64,000 bases of DNA from UBA1926 sp002337215 (GCA_963973795.1 CAXBAF010000001.1:248001-312000); one strand, 5' to 3'. Numbered from the stretch's first letter, positions 14,047 to 24,058 are shown. Numbers and translations: made by a program. The notes: generated by a model from the sequence alone, not told the origin.

Positions 14047-15149
14047 CCCTCCTTCCCGTCGATGACGAGGCGGGCGTGGAGCGAGCCCGAGCGGTGCAGG
14101 TCGCGGAGGATCTGGATCTGGGCCTTGGCCCCGATGTCGAGCTGCTTGAAGGCCGCCAGCAGATCGTCGAGACGGGCCATGTCGTCCTCGTCGGCGGCCG
14201 TCTCGATCGTTGCCCATCGCCCGTTCTCGATCAGGGGCGCCTGGGGTGTTGGCACGGGAGGCGGAAGCGTCGTCGTGAGCACGAGATCGTTGTGTGTGAT
14301 GACCGTCGGGCTGATCTTGACCGAGCCCGTGACCACGATGGAGCCGGTGCGTGAGTTGGCAACGACCATCGCGGGCAGCCCGAACCGCTGGGGATTGATG
14401 GGGGTCTGCATGATCTCGGCGATGAACGCGGGGAACGTCTCGCGTTCCTCGGGGGGGACGGTCAATCGGATCGTGCGGTTGTCGATCGTGCGCGCGATGC
14501 GGTCCGCGGTCGGGTTGGTGTCGAGGTGGTACGAGTCGTTGATCTGACTGGTGATGTAGCTTGTTGACGACCACCCCGCGTACCACGCGTCGAGGATCAG
14601 GTCGAACGCCCCGTCCACGGCGGGCATCGTCTGGACAGGACGGACCATGCGCACGCCACCGGGCACTGTCGCGGTGGTGGGGATGTCGGGGTTCTCGACG
14701 ACGATGGTGCCCTGGGCGAACGCGTAGACGGCGCCGCCGGGGCGGGGCTCGGTGAGCGGGGCGATGTAGAGCTCCCCGCCCGCGAGGCTCGAGGCGCTGT
14801 TGACGACGCTGATCGTGGCGTCGAACGTGTCGTCCACCGCGGCCCCGGCACGCGGGATCGTGCAGGTGACCATCACGAGCGCGACCGAGTTGGCGTTCGC
14901 GAGCTCGTCGAGGCTTGCGATCGGCATCTCGTTCCGACGGAGCAACTCGGCGAGGGGGCGGATGGTTGCGATCTCGTCGCCGCCGTCGCCGGTCCCGTTG
15001 AGGCCCACGACGAGCCCGATGCCCTGGAGCACCGATTCGCCCTGTCCGCGGAAGCGGACGAAGTCGCGAACCGAGGAGGCGAGCGCGGTTTGTGCGCACG
15101 ACGCGAGCAGCAGGGACGCGAGCAGGGTGATGGCAAGTCTGCGGTTCAT
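14043..15149 (-). CDS. flgI: Flagellar P-ring protein FlgI
   Basis: The 368-aa product matches FlgI end to end. A signal sequence is followed by VRDFVRFRGQGESVLQGIGLVVGLNGTGD, the conserved FlgI N-terminus of the mature protein. Later come NPTADRIARTIDNRTIRL, SRTGSIVVTGSVKISPTVITHNDL and the ending LHRSGSLHARLVIDGKEG. FlgI forms the periplasmic ring in the peptidoglycan layer around the rod. The signal region contains LASC (C18), which satisfies a lipobox, although cleavage after the later ALA by signal peptidase I is equally possible. It is part of the coupled flgA-flgH-flgI-flgJ series. Confidence 0.95.
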   Translation of the reverse strand: MNRRLAITLLASLLLASCAQTALASSVRDFVRFRGQGESVLQGIGLVVGLNGTGDGGDEIATIRPLAELLRRNEMPIASLDELANANSVALVMVTCTIPRAGAAVDDTFDATISVVNSASSLAGGELYIAPLTEPRPGGAVYAFAQGTIVVENPDIPTTATVPGGVRMVRPVQTMPAVDGAFDLILDAWYAGWSSTSYITSQINDSYHLDTNPTADRIARTIDNRTIRLTVPPEERETFPAFIAEIMQTPINPQRFGLPAMVVANSRTGSIVVTGSVKISPTVITHNDLVLTTTLPPPVPTPQAPLIENGRWATIETAADEDDMARLDDLLAAFKQLDIGAKAQIQILRDLHRSGSLHARLVIDGKEG

Positions 15150-15212
15150 CGCCCGGGCACTACGCGAATCGCGTGCCAGTGCGATCCGCCTGGGCGCGGG
15201 TGTCTGCCACGA

Positions 15213-15896
15213 TCAGAACGCGAAGAGCGTTTCGAGTGCGCGGGTTACGATGCCCTTCTTTGCGCTCTTGGGGAGGTCGCCCTCGTGTTGCATATCCAGG
15301 CGAAGATCGGCGATCTGGCTCGACAGCAGCGTGTTCTCAAGCGTGATATCGGCTTGGCGTGCGATGCCCGAGAGCACGATCGACTTGGTTTCCTTGTCGG
15401 TCTGCACTGACTTCTGCGCTTCGATCACGATGTTGCCGTTGGGCTTGACGTCGATCACTTCCGCTGCGATCCGCGCGATGATCTGGTCGTTTCGGTCGTA
15501 CTCGCCCTCGCCCTGGTACTGGTTCTGCACCTGGAGATTGAGCAACTCGAGGTCGCTGGTGTTCGATCCCTGGAGCCGGAGTTCGAGCAGTTTGAACGGG
15601 TCGATGATCCCATTGAGTTGGTTGCGGGCCTGGTTGACCTTGGTCGTTTCCAGGGACTGCTGGCTCCGTGCGATCGAGTTCTCGTTGATGATGATGTAGA
15701 TGATGTCGTGGACCTTGAATTCCCTTGGCTCGGGGGGATCGACGAGGAACATGCTTGTCGCGCGGAGTTCCTGGGACGATCCGACCGAGACCGGTTCGCT
15801 GACCGAGCGCAGGAAGAGGCTCTGGGCGCTCGCAGATCCCGCGATCAGGGTGCAGGCGAGGGCGGAGAGTGCCGGGACGGCTTTGTTGCGGTTCAT
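15213..15896 (-). CDS. flgH: Flagellar L-ring protein FlgH
   Basis: The 227-aa product has a signal peptide ending near AGSASA and the FlgH core. DIIYIIINENSIARSQ corresponds to the conserved 'GDivtv.i.e...A' segment, and VIDVKPNGNIVIEAQKSV plus IVLSGIARQADI match the 'v..vlpNGnl.i.G.k.i' and 'i.lsGiVRp.DI' motifs. FlgH forms the outer-membrane ring of the basal body. Typical FlgH is a lipoprotein. Here the only early Cys (C15, in SALAC) is not in a standard lipobox, so lipidation is doubtful. The start ATG overlaps the flgA stop by 4 nt (ATGA). Confidence 0.93.
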   Translation of the reverse strand: MNRNKAVPALSALACTLIAGSASAQSLFLRSVSEPVSVGSSQELRATSMFLVDPPEPREFKVHDIIYIIINENSIARSQQSLETTKVNQARNQLNGIIDPFKLLELRLQGSNTSDLELLNLQVQNQYQGEGEYDRNDQIIARIAAEVIDVKPNGNIVIEAQKSVQTDKETKSIVLSGIARQADITLENTLLSSQIADLRLDMQHEGDLPKSAKKGIVTRALETLFAF

Positions 15897-16963
15897 CGGT
15901 TTTCCCCCGGTTGCTGGATCGATTCGTTGGTTCCGACGACGAGGACGGCGTTCCCGGCGCCGTTGGCGCGGGCGGTCACCTTCTTGCCGGTGCCCAGCAT
16001 CTCGACGATCAGGGTTTCACCGTCGCGGGCGTTGCCGAGCGCACGCGCCGGTGAACGGATGGCGATCGCGCCGGAGACGCAGTGCAGGGTGATCTGTTCA
16101 CCCCGCTCGACGACGAGCGGGGGTTCGATGTCGGCCGATTCGATCTTGGTGCCCGGCTCGAGGCGGCGGGCGGTGACCTGCCCGACGACGCCTTCGGCGG
16201 GGATGAGGCCCGGGCCGACCCAGACCTCGCGGGTCGTGAAGTCGTCGGGGCTGATCTCGACGCCGCGCGGCAAGGCGCGAGACGCCGTGCGCACGGTCCT
16301 GCGGACACGGATCTCGGCACGGACCGCTTCTTTCCGCACGATCCGGTCCCCGTCGTACACCGTGATCGACAGCGGCATGCGGTCGGACGCGCCGATCGGC
16401 TGAACGTGGACCGTTCGGCCCGCGACGGGTTGGAGCAGGAACTCTTCCTGCCGGTCCGGCCAGACGATGCGCAGGTCGCGGTCCTGCACGCGCAGGATCG
16501 AACGGACGACGTCGCGAGCGAACGCGCCGATCGAGCCGGCGGGCACTTCCGAGAAGTCGGGCGTGTGGATCGCCTGGGGCTCGATATCCCCGATCAGGGG
16601 GGATTTGGTGTGCCGGGTTGCGATCGTGACGGAGACGGTGCCGCCGCGCACGCTGAGGAACGCCCAGTTGGCACTCCCAGCAGCGTCGATCGCGTCTCGG
16701 ATCATCGCGGGGTCGATGCGGTAGCGGGGGGCGTCGCCGACGCGGTCGGCCGGGAGTTCGCTCGCGTGCTCGGCGAGGATTGTCCTCGCCAGGCGTTGGG
16801 CGTGCTCGCCCTCGAGGTCGGCGATCATCGCGAGCGTGACGGGGGCATCGGCGTCGAGGCAGACCGATCGCTTGAGCGTGATTGTGTCGGCAGACGCGAG
16901 GCACGCCGCGAACGCGAGCAGCAGCTGCGTGATCCATCGCATTGTCGTGGTTCGGTTCCTCAT
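15893..16963 (-). CDS. flgA: Flagellar P-ring assembly chaperone FlgA (SAF domain)
   Basis: The product is about 356 aa with an N-terminal signal peptide (MRWITQLLLAFAACLASA). The C-terminal third carries the SAF/FlgA region: TASRALPRGVEISPDDFTTREVW, then VGQVTARRLEPGTKIESADIE and a final beta module ending in the conserved V.ArAnGaGNAVLVVGT. FlgA is a periplasmic chaperone for FlgI polymerisation. The N-terminal part is longer than in enterobacterial FlgA (about 220 aa). The start is uncertain: GTG at 16966, ATG at 16963 and ATG at 16942 are all possible, the last giving a textbook signal peptide. Confidence 0.9.
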   Translation of the reverse strand: MRNRTTTMRWITQLLLAFAACLASADTITLKRSVCLDADAPVTLAMIADLEGEHAQRLARTILAEHASELPADRVGDAPRYRIDPAMIRDAIDAAGSANWAFLSVRGGTVSVTIATRHTKSPLIGDIEPQAIHTPDFSEVPAGSIGAFARDVVRSILRVQDRDLRIVWPDRQEEFLLQPVAGRTVHVQPIGASDRMPLSITVYDGDRIVRKEAVRAEIRVRRTVRTASRALPRGVEISPDDFTTREVWVGPGLIPAEGVVGQVTARRLEPGTKIESADIEPPLVVERGEQITLHCVSGAIAIRSPARALGNARDGETLIVEMLGTGKKVTARANGAGNAVLVVGTNESIQQPGENR

Positions 16964-17013
16964 CACTTCTGCCCGGCGGTGCCCGGTCTCTCTCGTCGTG
17001 TTCCCTCGGTGAA

Positions 17014-17820
17014 TTACCGGCGGAGCTGGCCGATGGTCTGGAGCGCCTCGTCGGCGGCGCGGATCGACTGGCTGTTGAGCTCAAAGGACCGCTGCGTGCG
17101 GATCAACTCGATGAGTTCCCGGGTCGGGTCCACGTTCGAGGCCTCGAGCATGTTCTGCTGGATGGAGCCCCGGCTCTCGGTCCCGGGTTCGCCGACGACG
17201 GCGGGACCCGAGGCTGCGGACTCGACGAAGAGGTTCTCACCGATCTGCCGGAGGCCGGCGGGGTTGATGAAGTTCGCGGTCTGGATCTGGCCGACCTCTT
17301 CGAGCGCGGTTCCGCCGGGGCGGAGGACCTGGACGCGGCCGTTGCGGTCGATGGTGATCGAGACGACGTCATCGTCGAGTGAGATCTGCGGCTCGAGGCG
17401 CCGGCCCTGGTCGTTGGCGAGCACGATCTCGCCCTGCGAGTTCAGGGTGAAGTTCCCGGCGCGGGTGTAGGCAACGCCCCCGCCCAGGTCCTGATCGACG
17501 GTGACCTGGAAGAACCCGTCTCCCTCGATCATGATGTCGAGCGGGTTGTCGCTCGCGATGGGAGAGCCCTGACCGAACTGGACCTGTGTGCCGCTCACCT
17601 TGACGCCGAGCCCCACGTAGAGCCCGGTGGGGCGCTGGTCGCCATTGGAGTTCTCGACGCCAGGCTGGGCGCGTTCGACATAGAGAAGGTCCTGGAAGTT
17701 CGCTCGGCTGGATTTGTAGCCGTTCGTGTTCGCGTTCGCGAGGTTGTTGGCGATGACATCGAGGCGGGTGTTGAGTGCCTTGAGCCCGCTGGCTGCCGAC
17801 TGGAGTGCGATGGTTGCCAT
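17014..17820 (-). CDS. flgG: Flagellar distal rod protein FlgG
   Basis: The 268-aa product is full length for FlgG. The N-terminus LQSAASGLKALNTRLDVIANNLANANTNGYKSSRA is the rod-protein signature. DNPLDIMIEGDGFFQV, AYTRAGNFTLNSQGEIV and the C-terminal NMLEASNVDPTRELIELIRTQRSFELNSQSI are FlgG-specific. The product forms the distal rod, is exported by the flagellar type III system and polymerises inside the P- and L-rings whose genes follow. It lies 61 nt downstream of flgF in the same direction. Confidence 0.97.
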   Translation of the reverse strand: MATIALQSAASGLKALNTRLDVIANNLANANTNGYKSSRANFQDLLYVERAQPGVENSNGDQRPTGLYVGLGVKVSGTQVQFGQGSPIASDNPLDIMIEGDGFFQVTVDQDLGGGVAYTRAGNFTLNSQGEIVLANDQGRRLEPQISLDDDVVSITIDRNGRVQVLRPGGTALEEVGQIQTANFINPAGLRQIGENLFVESAASGPAVVGEPGTESRGSIQQNMLEASNVDPTRELIELIRTQRSFELNSQSIRAADEALQTIGQLRR

Positions 17821-17881
17821 GTGCTTTGCGTGCCTTTATTTACGTTCTGGGTCGATCGGTTTGTGTGCCCGATCTGAATCG

Positions 17882-18661
17882 TCAGCCGATCCGCGCGAAC
17901 GTGTTGATCGCGCGCTCCATCATCTTGTCCTGGTACGAGATCATCGTGAAGTTCGTCCCCACCGCCTTGGCAGCGGCCTGGACGCCCATCATCGCCGCGA
18001 TCGGGTCGACGGCGGCTTCCTCGAGGGTGTTCTGTTCGACCTCGCCTGTCGCCGGGATCGCCTGGTTGAACGCCTTGCTGTTGACGGCGAATGTGCTTCC
18101 GGACTCTTTCGTGAGCTGGGTTCTGTCCTTGAGATCGATGACCTGGACGCGATCGACGATGACGCCGGCCTGGCGGATCGAGCCGTCGCGGTCGACCGTG
18201 ACGGGGTAGTTGGGGTCGAGGGTGATGGGGCGGTTGCGGATGCTGAGGACGGGGAGGCCTGTTGTCGCGCTGACGAGTCGGCCCTCGCTGTTGCGGGTCA
18301 TGCGGCCGTCTCTGGTGAGTTTGACGCCCGCGGCGTCGCCGTCGGCGGCGGTGCGGAGCACGAAGTAGCCATCCCCACGGATGGCGAGGTCGAGCGGGTT
18401 GCCGGTCTTGGTCAGGTTGCCCTGGGCGTGGTCAACACGATTGGGCGCCATGTGGGCACCGGCGCCGAGCTTTTCGAGCAGTTCGTTTGAGGGAACGGCC
18501 CAGAGCCCGTCCTCGGCGCGGACGGGGTCCCGTTCGCGGGTGAAGGCGAAGTCGGGCTTGAAGCCCGTGGTGTTGAGGTTGGCGAGGTTGTTGGCGAGGA
18601 CGTCGGTCCGGTAGAGGCTGGTGAGGGCGCCGGATGCGGCGAGTTGGATGCCGTAGTACAT
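17882..18661 (-). CDS. flgF: Flagellar proximal rod protein FlgF
   Basis: The 259-aa product starts MYYGIQLAASGALTSLYRTDVLANNLANLNTTGFK, the rod-protein N-terminal signature. GNPLDLAIRGDGYFVLRT and KLTRDGRMTRNSEGRLV follow, and the C-terminus has the FlgF/FlgG-type NTLEEAAVDPIAAMMGVQAAAKA. It is shorter and more diverged than FlgG, consistent with FlgF. It is the first gene of the minus-strand flagellar run. A -24/-12-like element lies about 180 nt upstream. Confidence 0.93.
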   Translation of the reverse strand: MYYGIQLAASGALTSLYRTDVLANNLANLNTTGFKPDFAFTRERDPVRAEDGLWAVPSNELLEKLGAGAHMAPNRVDHAQGNLTKTGNPLDLAIRGDGYFVLRTAADGDAAGVKLTRDGRMTRNSEGRLVSATTGLPVLSIRNRPITLDPNYPVTVDRDGSIRQAGVIVDRVQVIDLKDRTQLTKESGSTFAVNSKAFNQAIPATGEVEQNTLEEAAVDPIAAMMGVQAAAKAVGTNFTMISYQDKMMERAINTFARIG

Positions 18662-18840
18662 GGCTCGCGTCTTTCGAAGCCGGGAGGTGCCGGGCTGGTG
18701 GGCCTGGGGCGGACCCGGGTTGACTGGTCACCGTGTGCGGGCCCTCCGTGGCCCGATGATGGAGACGGTGCGCGCGGCGTCCATGCCGGCGGACGGGCCG
18801 ATTTGCGTTGAGGCAGAACAGGATCCGTCGCCGGGCAGTA

Positions 18841-18857
18841 CTCAAACGGCGTGCCAG
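18841..18857 (-). promoter_or_regulatory. Candidate sigma-54 (-24/-12) promoter of the flagellar operon
   Basis: The minus strand reads CTGGCACG-CCGT-TTGAG. This matches the consensus YTGGCACG-N4-TTGCW at every position of the -24 element and at TTG of the -12, with A replacing the expected C of the -12 GC. It lies in the 220-nt gap between the FmdB-like gene and flgF, 180 nt upstream of flgF. No enhancer-binding regulator gene is in the window. Confidence 0.4.
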
Positions 18858-18881
18858 AGTTGGGCGTCTACGGGGAGCCGG

Positions 18882-19166
18882 TCAGATGTTGCAGGGGCCT
18901 TGGGGGTTGCCGCAGCCGCATCCCATGCCCGGGCCCACTCCGGAACCACCTCCAGGAGTCGGGAGCGGGACGCGTTTCCCCGCGTCGGCTTTGGCTTGGA
19001 AGGTGGAGAGTTTGCGCACGAAGGCGTGGTTTGTGCGCCCGGCGGATTCTGCGCCCAGTGAGACGGCGATCTCATCGTCTGTGAGCGGCTTGTCCGCGTC
19101 GGCCATGGGGCGGATGAGTTCGATGGTCAGGCCGGTGTTCTGGCAGGTGTATTCGTAGAGGGGCAT
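18882..19166 (-). CDS. FmdB-like small zinc-ribbon protein with degenerate N-terminal ribbon
   Basis: The 94-aa product begins MPLYEYTCQNTG. FmdB-family proteins begin MP.YeY.C..CG, so the second ribbon cysteine (position 11) is replaced by Thr here while C8 is kept. The C-terminal half is Gly/Pro-rich and carries C83, C85 and C92 (GCGCGNPQGPC), which could provide alternative ligands. FmdB proteins are putative regulators of unclear role. The ribosome-binding site is GGAGG. The gene is 19 nt downstream of pgi and probably cotranscribed with it. Confidence 0.7.
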   Translation of the reverse strand: MPLYEYTCQNTGLTIELIRPMADADKPLTDDEIAVSLGAESAGRTNHAFVRKLSTFQAKADAGKRVPLPTPGGGSGVGPGMGCGCGNPQGPCNI

Positions 19167-19185
19167 TGGGGTCCTCCGTAGGAGA

Positions 19186-20631
<1,446 letters not shown>

Positions 20632-20644
20632 GGGGCGATTGTAA

Positions 20645-20666
20645 GCCGGTCAGGATTTCGACCGGC
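20645..20666 (+). other. Stem-loop with GGA loop in the divergent pgi/chemoreceptor interval
   Basis: GCCGGTC (20645-20651) pairs with GACCGGC (20660-20666) around the loop AGGATTTC. On the plus strand GGA is in the loop, as CsrA prefers, but it lies over 200 nt before the receptor start. On the minus strand it sits 13 nt before the pgi start. The role is unclear. Confidence 0.3.
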
Positions 20667-20871
20667 GTGGTGCGACAGGTCCGCGTGCGGCAAAAAGAGG
20701 ATCGGCGTGTGTTTTATTTCCGGTTGCGCGGACTGTGCGGCCGAGATCGGCGGAATCTGCGCGTGCGATCGTCAATTGGTTTGCTCGCGTTCGTCCGGTT
20801 CGATGGGGGATCCGATGACCAAGATGCCGGACGTGCCAGGCAGGGTTCGCGTCCGACAGGAGACTGGGCTT

Positions 20872-22875
20872 ATGAAACTGACGATCGGAAGGAAGCTCGC
20901 TGGAGGCTTCGGCGTGGTGCTCGTCTTGCTCGCGGGCGTTGCGAGTGTCGTTCATCTGCAGACGGGCCGCGTGCAGAACGCGACCTCGAAGGTCGTCGAC
21001 GACGCGGTACCCGCTTTCGAACTGTGCCTGAAGCTCCAGAGCGAGATCCACCATGCTCTCTCGATGAACCGCGGCTATATGGTCCTGGGTCTTCCCACCT
21101 TCGCCAAGGAACACCAGCATGCGTGGGAACTGATCGACGGCTACACCAGCGAGATCGACGTGCTGTCCGCGGGCTGGACCGATCGGGCGATGCTCGATGA
21201 CTACTCCCGCTTTAAGGAGGTCATGGCCGACTTCCGCGTCGCGCAGCAGCAGATCGCGGACGTGAGCCACACGTCGGGCGATCACCCGGCTCGGACGAAG
21301 TTCTCTGTCGAGGCCGAGCCGTTCGGTGATGAGATGGTCTCGAAGCTACAGGCGATCCTTGACTCTGAGGAGACGAGCCGCGTGCTGGGCGATCGGAAGC
21401 TCCTCGTGCGTCGCATCGCGGCCGCGGAGAGTCACGTGTTCAGGAGCCGGGCCGCGGTCGCGGCGTACCTCGCATCGGGCGACCCCGCCGACGAGGCAAA
21501 GATCGGTGCGTGCCTCAGGGAGGCCCAGGCGTCTGTTGACCGTCTGCTGACCATGACCGACATGCTCGATGCGCAGCAACAGAAGCACTTTCGCGCGTAC
21601 CTGTCTGCTCGCAAATCGTTCCTCTCGGCGACACATGAAGCGGTCGCGATGCGCAGCCAATCCGACCACTCCGTGAGCGAAGACATCAGCCTGAACACGG
21701 CGATGCCGCTCTCGATCGAGGCGATCAATCTCATTGGCGCTATCGCGTCGCGTCAGATGGAGATCAAAGATGCGGCGGTCGCCGAAAGCGAGCAAGCCGC
21801 ATCGACGATGCTCGCGATGACCTGGGGCGTGGCCGCGGTCTCGCTGCTGGTTGGGAGCGGCATCGCGATCTGGCTCGGCCGATCGATCTCGCACCGCCTC
21901 AGAAGCGTCGCGGATTATGCCGAGCGGATTGCCGCGAAAGACCTGACGGTTGCGACACTCGACATCAAGGGTGGCGACGAGATCGCGCAGCTCGCGCGGA
22001 GCATGGCCGCGATGAACGGCGTGCTGCGTCAGATCATCGGCGAGGTGAGCAGCGCGACCAACGAGGTCGCGGGCGCGGCGACGCAGATCTTGACAAGCAA
22101 CGAGCACTTGGCGGTGGGCATGACCGAGCAATCCCGTGAGATCGAACAGATCTGCGGTGCGGTCACCGAGATGTCCGCGTCGGTCGAAGAGGTCGTGGCC
22201 CGCGCCGGCAACGCGTCGGCGAACGCGCAGTCGTCGGGGCAGACCGCACGCGAGGGCGGGGAGATCGTGACACGCGCGATCCGGGGCATGCACGCGATCG
22301 ATGAGGCTGTCGCGGGCAGCGCCGCGTCGGTGCAGGAACTCGGTCGCCGGGGCGAGCAGATCGGCGCGATCATCCAGACCATCAACGACATCGCCGACCA
22401 GACGAACCTGCTCGCGCTCAACGCCGCGATCGAGGCGGCCCGGGCCGGAGAGCACGGCCGCGGGTTCGCGGTCGTCGCCGACGAGATCCGCAAGCTCGCC
22501 GAGCGGACGACCGAGGCAACCGAGGAGGTCGGCGTGTCGATCTCGGCGATCCAGAACGAGACGGCCCACGCCGTCCGGCGGATGGAGGCCGGGGCGGCGA
22601 CCGTGCAGGAGGGGGTCGCGCTCGCCGGGAAGGCCGGTGAGAGCCTCGAGCGCATCGTCGTTGGCGCCGAGTCGCTGACCAGCGCCGTCGTCTCGATCGC
22701 GACGAGCGCCGAGGAGCAGGCGGTGGCGTCGAACCACGCGAGCGAGGCGATTGAGAAGATCCGCGCCGTGGTGCAGCATTCCAACGAGGGAACGCAGCAG
22801 GCGGCCGCGGCGGCGCACCAGTTGAACGTCAAGAGCGAGGAACTCAACCGCCTCGTGACGCAGTTCAAGCTCTAG
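20872..22875 (+). CDS. Methyl-accepting chemotaxis protein
   Basis: The 667-aa transmembrane receptor starts at an ATG with AGGAG 10 nt upstream. TM1 covers about residues 10-30. The periplasmic helical sensor domain of about 280 residues (30-310) resembles a four-helix-bundle type. TM2 is about 311-335 (LAMTWGVAAVSLLVGSGIAIWLG) and HAMP about 336-388. The cytoplasmic signalling domain has the conserved hairpin tip QTINDIADQTNLLALNAAIE, then AARAGEHGRGFAVVADEIR (about 501-545). The C-terminus ends RLVTQFKL with no CheR-tethering pentapeptide. It would control CheA and thus the flagella encoded nearby. The ligand is unknown. Confidence 0.95.
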   Translation: MKLTIGRKLAGGFGVVLVLLAGVASVVHLQTGRVQNATSKVVDDAVPAFELCLKLQSEIHHALSMNRGYMVLGLPTFAKEHQHAWELIDGYTSEIDVLSAGWTDRAMLDDYSRFKEVMADFRVAQQQIADVSHTSGDHPARTKFSVEAEPFGDEMVSKLQAILDSEETSRVLGDRKLLVRRIAAAESHVFRSRAAVAAYLASGDPADEAKIGACLREAQASVDRLLTMTDMLDAQQQKHFRAYLSARKSFLSATHEAVAMRSQSDHSVSEDISLNTAMPLSIEAINLIGAIASRQMEIKDAAVAESEQAASTMLAMTWGVAAVSLLVGSGIAIWLGRSISHRLRSVADYAERIAAKDLTVATLDIKGGDEIAQLARSMAAMNGVLRQIIGEVSSATNEVAGAATQILTSNEHLAVGMTEQSREIEQICGAVTEMSASVEEVVARAGNASANAQSSGQTAREGGEIVTRAIRGMHAIDEAVAGSAASVQELGRRGEQIGAIIQTINDIADQTNLLALNAAIEAARAGEHGRGFAVVADEIRKLAERTTEATEEVGVSISAIQNETAHAVRRMEAGAATVQEGVALAGKAGESLERIVVGAESLTSAVVSIATSAEEQAVASNHASEAIEKIRAVVQHSNEGTQQAAAAAHQLNVKSEELNRLVTQFKL

Positions 22876-22904
22876 GCGGACCGAGCAGGCCCATGAAACC
22901 CGGA

Positions 22905-22932
22905 ACGGCCGTCGATGATCGACGGCCGTCTT
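22905..22932 (+). terminator. Terminator after the chemotaxis receptor gene
   Basis: A perfect 11-bp stem, ACGGCCGTCGA (22905-22915) with TCGACGGCCGT (22919-22929), and a 3-nt loop, followed by CTTTGTG. The T-run is short. It may serve both strands, since the next gene is convergent. Confidence 0.65.
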
Positions 22933-22953
22933 TGTGCGATCAGGACGGCTCTG

Positions 22954-23850
22954 CTAGTTCGATGTTCCGTCGATCAGCTCGACGCGATCGCGCACAGGAT
23001 CGAGCGGCGCGACACCCTCGGGGAGCACCTCGAACTCGGCGTGGAAGTGGTAGGGCTCGAGGAACGTCCCGGGCAGGTCGGACTTCCAGGGATCGCGGAG
23101 ATTGCGCAGCGCCGGATAGCGGAACGTCAGCGTCATCGTGACAGAACCGTCTTCCGTCTCGACAACCGATGAACTCCCGAGCTTACCCGCGCCGGGCTTG
23201 AGCACGCCCAGCCTGGCGTCGATGCCGGGACGGACGCGGTCGTTGAGCGTGTCGCGCGGGTCGGCGGTGTTGAACTGCTCCCGGGCGTCGCCGGGCAGGC
23301 CGCACGCCTGCATGTCGCCCTGGTCATACTTGAGATGCTGGATGAGTGACGCAGGGTTGGCATCGATGGGCTGGTTGAAGCGGACGCCGGACATCGTCAC
23401 CGTGATCTCGGTGTCTTTTGTCATCCCCTCGAAGAACGGCTTGGCATTGTCGATCTTGTAGAAGCCGACTCGGACGATCGCGCCGCGGTGGTGGCCGGCA
23501 CCTTTGGTCAGCCGGGTCCCACCCACGGCCGCGTAGCAGGAAATGTTGCCGCCGAGCGGGGTTCGTTCCGCATCCACCGCGTACGCGCGGTCTCCGGCGA
23601 ACTTGATCTCATCACCGGCATTGGATGTCCACGTCATCTTGACACGCGGCCGAGCTTCCTGGTTGACAAGCAGAAGCGGCGTCGGAGGCGCGATGGCGGT
23701 CTGGGTCGCAACCGGGGTCGGCGGGAGGGGGCTGCCGTGCGTGATGCTGTTGATCGCGAGGCCCGCGAGGGTTCCGATAACCATCGCGGTTCGCGTGACA
23801 CGCCCTCGGGTTCGGGCGGCGCGGTTGCTGGCGTGGCGTGGGTCGTGCAC
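22954..23850 (-). CDS. Unknown membrane-anchored protein
   Basis: From a GTG at 23850 with AAGGA 7 nt upstream the product is about 298 aa. The Arg-rich N-terminus (HASNRAARTRGRVTRT) precedes a hydrophobic stretch (AMVIGTLAGLAINSI), giving a type II membrane anchor or uncleaved signal. A Pro/Thr-rich linker (SPLPPTPVATQTAIAPPTP) leads to a soluble domain of about 220 residues. This has two Cys (ISCYAAVGG and MQACGLPGD) and ends with a beta-rich EPYHFHAEFEVLPEGVAP segment. No family is recognised. Longer in-frame starts (ATG 23901, 23958) lack ribosome-binding sites; ATG 23784 would drop the basic region. It is divergent from the propeller protein at 24059. Confidence 0.6.
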   Translation of the reverse strand: MHDPRHASNRAARTRGRVTRTAMVIGTLAGLAINSITHGSPLPPTPVATQTAIAPPTPLLLVNQEARPRVKMTWTSNAGDEIKFAGDRAYAVDAERTPLGGNISCYAAVGGTRLTKGAGHHRGAIVRVGFYKIDNAKPFFEGMTKDTEITVTMSGVRFNQPIDANPASLIQHLKYDQGDMQACGLPGDAREQFNTADPRDTLNDRVRPGIDARLGVLKPGAGKLGSSSVVETEDGSVTMTLTFRYPALRNLRDPWKSDLPGTFLEPYHFHAEFEVLPEGVAPLDPVRDRVELIDGTSN

Positions 23851-24058
23851 TCGTCTATCCTTGATGATCGCGTGGATTCCGCTTCCCGATATGGGGAACA
23901 TTCGCGGGTGAACCCCGTATCGGTTGCCGCTCGGCAGTCTGTCCGGGCAGAACAGCACGATTCACGTGTTGTTGTTCGTATCTTGTCAGGGCTCTCATCA
24001 AGAGACAGCCTGAGTTGTTGTTCAGATCTCGCGGCGACGGCCGCAGGAGCCAGCATCG

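Noticed and set aside
13612..15099. A 495-codon minus-strand frame containing the FlgJ-like protein
   Set aside because: Only its last 144 codons are a gene. The upstream part overlaps flgI out of frame and is Arg/His-rich.
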